A stretch of DNA of 17,461 nt from Pseudomonadota bacterium (GTDB lineage: Bacteria; Pseudomonadota; Gammaproteobacteria; Burkholderiales; Gallionellaceae), in contig JAJXTL010000051.1 in the NCBI GenBank assembly GCA_021783855.1, positions 1 through 17,461 on the forward strand, read 5' to 3'. The translations under genes were made by a program, and so were the position numbers. The notes under the pieces were generated by a model that was not told the origin of the DNA, searched no databases, and saw only the letters and a list, made by a program, of their open reading frames with translations. Each line of letters opens with the position of its first letter. The first letter of the stretch is position 1. Positions 15,325 to 17,461 of the stretch are shown in pieces.

Positions 15325-15359
15325 AAAACGGGCACTTGATTATCCAGGCTGCCCGTTTT
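15325..15359 (+). terminator. Rho-independent terminator of the 23-codon gene
   Basis: AAAA CGGGCA (15325-15334) and TGCCCG TTTT (15350-15359) form a stem with flanking A and T runs around a 15-nt loop. Confidence 0.8.
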
Positions 15360-15430
15360 CGCATGATTTCAACCATCTCCGCCCGTCTCCATCCACCCGC
15401 GACATATATATTTTTGAATGTTTTTTGCTA

Positions 15431-15542
15431 GGGAACCGCTGAATTTTTGTCATTTCGAGCAAAGAGATAAATATAACTACTTGATTTGTAATGACTTTTA
15501 TCTTAGCTCGGAATGACAAAAGAGAATAAATCAGCGGTTCCC
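15431..15542. mobile_element. 112-bp MITE-like palindromic element
   Basis: Perfect 12-bp terminal inverted repeats, GGGAACCGCTGA (15431-15442) and TCAGCGGTTCCC (15531-15542), enclose a second inverted pair: GTCATTTCGAGC (15449-15460) against GCTCGGAATGAC (15506-15517). There is no coding capacity and the centre is AT-rich. The whole element can fold as one long hairpin. No target-site duplication is evident in the flanks (gcta / caga). Elements like this are usually moved by the transposase of a related IS, which is not in the window. Confidence 0.7.
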
Positions 15543-15672
15543 CAGATGATTGCGTTATGCATTAATTATCCCGTGTCGCGTGGAGGGGGAATGCAAAATA
15601 ATATCGGGGAGTTGAATTGCTCCAAAGCGGCTATTAACCAATTGCCGTAAGGTGCGGGTTAATTCAGTTGCG

Positions 15673-15681
15673 TGTTATCAT
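15673..15681 (+). promoter_or_regulatory. Possible extended -10 box directly before hslO
   Basis: TG-t-TATCAT matches five of six -10 bases with the TGn extension and ends 7 nt before the hslO ATG. Transcription would start at the initiation codon. No Shine-Dalgarno sequence lies before that ATG. The rest of 15543-15672 shows nothing further that I can call. Confidence 0.35.
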
Positions 15682-15688
15682 CGCCGCC

Positions 15689-16564
15689 ATGAAATTACTG
15701 CCTGACTCTTTACACCGTTTCCTGTTTGAACATGCACCGATCCGGGGTGAACGCGTGCATCTGGATACCTCATGGCGCAGCGTTCTGGAACGCCACGACT
15801 ACCCGCCACGGTTGCGTCAAATGATGGGCGAACTGACCGCGGCAGCAGTACTGCTGGCAGCCACGCTCAAGCTGGACGGCTCGCTCGTGTTGCAAATACA
15901 GGGTACCGGAGCGATCACATTGCTGGTGGTGGAATGTGGCGGAGACCTTGCGCTGCGTGCAACCGCGAAGTGGGAAGGCGCACTGGAGGGCAGCCTGCCC
16001 GAGCTGGTCGGGGACGGACGCTTCGTCATCACGCTCGTCCAAAAGGACGGCAAACCGGCTTATCAGGGTATCGTCGAGCTGGAAGGGGAAAGTGTTGCAG
16101 AAATTTTGCAGAACTACATGTCCCGTTCCGAGCAATTGGAGACCCGATTGTGGCTGGCGGTCGACGCGCATTCGGCCTCAGGTATGCTGCTGCAAAAGCT
16201 GCCTGATCAGGCAGAAGATGATCCTGACGCCTGGTCGCGCTTCACCCAACTGGCGGATACCTTGCATGATGATGAGCTGATGCATTTATCTACTGAGGCG
16301 TTGCTGCACAGACTCTTTCATGAGGAAGACGTGCGCTTGTTTGAGGCGCAGCCGGTTTCTTTCCATTGCAGCTGCACCCGGGATAACGTTGCGCAGGTGC
16401 TGCGGATGTTCGGTGCAGAGGACGTCGAAGCTATTCTGACCGAGCGCGAAATCATCGAGGTGCATTGTGAATTCTGCAATCACCGCTACGAATTCGACAA
16501 GGTCGATGCGGCACAACTGTTTTCTGTGACCGCGCAGGTTTCGACTTCTGATACACGCCATTAA
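15689..16564 (+). CDS. hslO: Hsp33 redox-regulated chaperone
   Basis: Hsp33 is a cytoplasmic holdase, silent when reduced and zinc-bound. It is switched on by oxidants such as hypochlorite or peroxide with heat, when its four cysteines form disulfides. All four are here in the correct pattern: CSC at 227-229 and CEFC at 260-263 (C-x-C plus C-x2-C), about 30 residues apart. The N-terminal domain shows GELTAAAVLLAATLKLDGSL and GTGAITLLVVEC, typical of the family. The ATG at 15689 gives MKLLPDSLHRFLFE and 291 residues, normal length. An upstream TTG would add seven atypical residues. The YkgJ-like gene begins 8 nt after the stop, so the two form an operon. Confidence 0.95.
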   Translation: MKLLPDSLHRFLFEHAPIRGERVHLDTSWRSVLERHDYPPRLRQMMGELTAAAVLLAATLKLDGSLVLQIQGTGAITLLVVECGGDLALRATAKWEGALEGSLPELVGDGRFVITLVQKDGKPAYQGIVELEGESVAEILQNYMSRSEQLETRLWLAVDAHSASGMLLQKLPDQAEDDPDAWSRFTQLADTLHDDELMHLSTEALLHRLFHEEDVRLFEAQPVSFHCSCTRDNVAQVLRMFGAEDVEAILTEREIIEVHCEFCNHRYEFDKVDAAQLFSVTAQVSTSDTRH

Positions 16565-16572
16565 CGATAAAT

Positions 16573-17058
16573 ATGACTATGCTGGGCCAACTCCATGTCG
16601 ATATTGAGGTGCGCGTTCAAACCATCCGGGCAGATCGTTCCGACTGGCTGTGCAAGAAGGGCTATGATCGTTGTTGTCGGCAGCTCGCCGACGTGCCGCA
16701 GTTAACGTCAGCTGAGTGGGACTTGCTGCAAGAGGGCCTGACAGCCCTGCCACCGGAACGACGCCAGGAAATCGGCAGGAACATGGCAGCTTTGACCCGC
16801 GCTCGGTCGAGCCCCGTCACTTGCCCCATGCTGGACTTGTCTGGCGGCGTCTGTCCTGTTTATCTCCAGCGCCCGGTGGCGTGCCGCACCTACGGCTACT
16901 ACGTGCAGCGCGACCTGGGGCTTTATTGCCACGACATCGAATCCCGTGTGGCGGATGGCGCCCTGGCCGACGTGGTGTGGGGCAATCACGATGCCATTGA
17001 TCAGCGGCTCGCCGGCCTTGGTGAAATCCGCGCTTTGACCGACTGGTTCGAGCGTTAG
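16573..17058 (+). CDS. YkgJ/UPF0153-family cysteine-cluster protein
   Basis: This 161-residue protein belongs to the YkgJ-like group, thought to bind zinc or an iron-sulfur cluster; its function is not known. Seven cysteines are placed as in the family: Cys27, Cys34-Cys35 (CKKGYDRCC), Cys84 (CPML), Cys94 (GGVCPVY), Cys104 (RPVACRTYG) and Cys119 (YCHD). The GxCxVYxxRPxxCRxYG block is the best signature. No membrane segment or signal peptide is seen. It starts 8 nt after hslO, without a clear ribosome binding site, so translation probably depends on the upstream gene. An ATG two codons later (16579) is also possible. Pairing with Hsp33 hints at a redox or metal-linked role, but that is only inference. 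Confidence 0.82.
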   Translation: MTMLGQLHVDIEVRVQTIRADRSDWLCKKGYDRCCRQLADVPQLTSAEWDLLQEGLTALPPERRQEIGRNMAALTRARSSPVTCPMLDLSGGVCPVYLQRPVACRTYGYYVQRDLGLYCHDIESRVADGALADVVWGNHDAIDQRLAGLGEIRALTDWFER

Positions 17059-17072
17059 ATAGTGGAAAATAA

Positions 17073-17285
17073 GTAGTTGAAAAACAGCTCCCTCGTAAGG
17101 GAGACGAAATCCCTTGGAATAACAATAACGCCGAGCATGCCGTTCGTGCTTTTACGCGCCAGCGCAATGCTATCGAGCACTCCAAAGGATATACGCGATT
17201 ACGCTATTTAGCAGACGGTACCGTATTGAGTGCCTGTAAGCAGATGATCAAAGCAAAATCTCATTACCAGTGCCCAAATTTATGA
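17073..17285 (+). pseudogene. C-terminal remnant of a DDE-type transposase
   Basis: An open stretch of about 70 codons with no start encodes LPRKGDEIPWNNNNAEHAVR, then AFTRQRNAI and a drifting tail. The PWNNNNAEHA block is the C-terminal catalytic-core motif of a widespread transposase group related to IS66-type DDE enzymes. The stretch follows the YkgJ-like gene stop by 15 nt, and a stop codon sits upstream of it (17070-17072). Everything N-terminal is missing, and the last codons abut the end of an IS256-family element. The exact IS family should be regarded as open. Confidence 0.65.
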
Positions 17286-17461
17286 GGGTGTAAGAAATTT
17301 TGTGTAAACGGTCATTTGGCAGGAAAATCTGCCTAACTTTGAAAAGGAAGTAAAAATGACCGTAGCAAAGAAATCACCCTCGCCGGATTTGATTGACCAA
17401 CTGCTTGCCGGCTACCAGAAACCCGAAGATATACTGGGCGAACATGGCTTACTTAAACAGC
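17286..17461 (+). mobile_element. Left end of an IS256-family insertion sequence
   Basis: The segment opens with GGGTGTAAGAAATTTTGTGT, which resembles terminal inverted repeats of IS256-group elements, and is followed 70 nt later by a transposase start. The right end and any target duplication lie beyond the window. A short hairpin (GGCAG/CTGCC) sits between the terminus and the gene. Confidence 0.75.
17356..17461 (+). CDS. IS256-family transposase, N-terminal 35 residues
   Basis: The frame runs off the window. AAGGAAG lies just upstream of the ATG. The visible peptide reads MTVAKKSPSPDLIDQLLAGY, then QKPEDILGEHGLLKQ. The LIDQLLAGYQKPED and GExGLLKQ elements are the usual N-terminus of IS256 (Mutator-type) transposases, which move the element by a DDE copy-out mechanism. 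Whether it is intact cannot be seen. Confidence 0.85.
   Translation, partial: MTVAKKSPSPDLIDQLLAGYQKPEDILGEHGLLKQ

Noticed and set aside
15431..15542. CRISPR-like or tRNA-like origin of the 112-bp palindrome
   Set aside because: There is only one unit, no spacer series, and no cloverleaf arms or anticodon loop; the inverted ends fit a MITE better.

Overview
The window looks like a chromosomal segment of a betaproteobacterium. The order rne / rluC / Gph-like phosphatase / sppA, the single-domain SppA and the RNase E architecture fit that class. The Nitrosomonadales (for example Gallionellaceae) are a reasonable guess, but nothing here proves the family. Most genes are housekeeping. I did not find an obvious new defence or biosynthetic system. 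The unusual material lies in the repeats, small genes and intergenic structures.

Left part (1-4350): the 3' end of a TesA-type esterase, an 88-nt dispersed repeat, sppA and a HAD phosphatase on the minus strand, then divergently an RlmM-like 23S rRNA methyltransferase with a repetitive basic N-terminus and an EamA-type exporter. Middle left (4353-9720): a type II NADH dehydrogenase and rluC on the minus strand, a 454-nt divergent intergenic region, then rne with a strong terminator. RluC, RNase E and the RlmM-like enzyme are all RNA-modifying or RNA-processing enzymes.

Centre (9744-13034): a low-molecular-weight protein tyrosine phosphatase whose stop codon lies inside a REP-like palindrome, and a pyrophosphate-dependent phosphofructokinase. 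Inorganic pyrophosphatase is divergent from the latter and overlaps folD by one base. The two pyrophosphate enzymes sit head to head: one spends PPi in glycolysis and the other destroys it.

Right part (13107-17461): kup, then about 700 nt without a large gene. This stretch holds a stem-loop, the second copy of the dispersed repeat, a 23-codon basic mini-gene with its own terminator, and a 112-bp MITE-like palindrome. After it come hslO (Hsp33) and a YkgJ-family cysteine-cluster protein. The right edge is a small graveyard of mobile DNA: the C-terminal remnant of a DDE transposase, cut by the left end of an IS256-family element whose transposase runs off the window.
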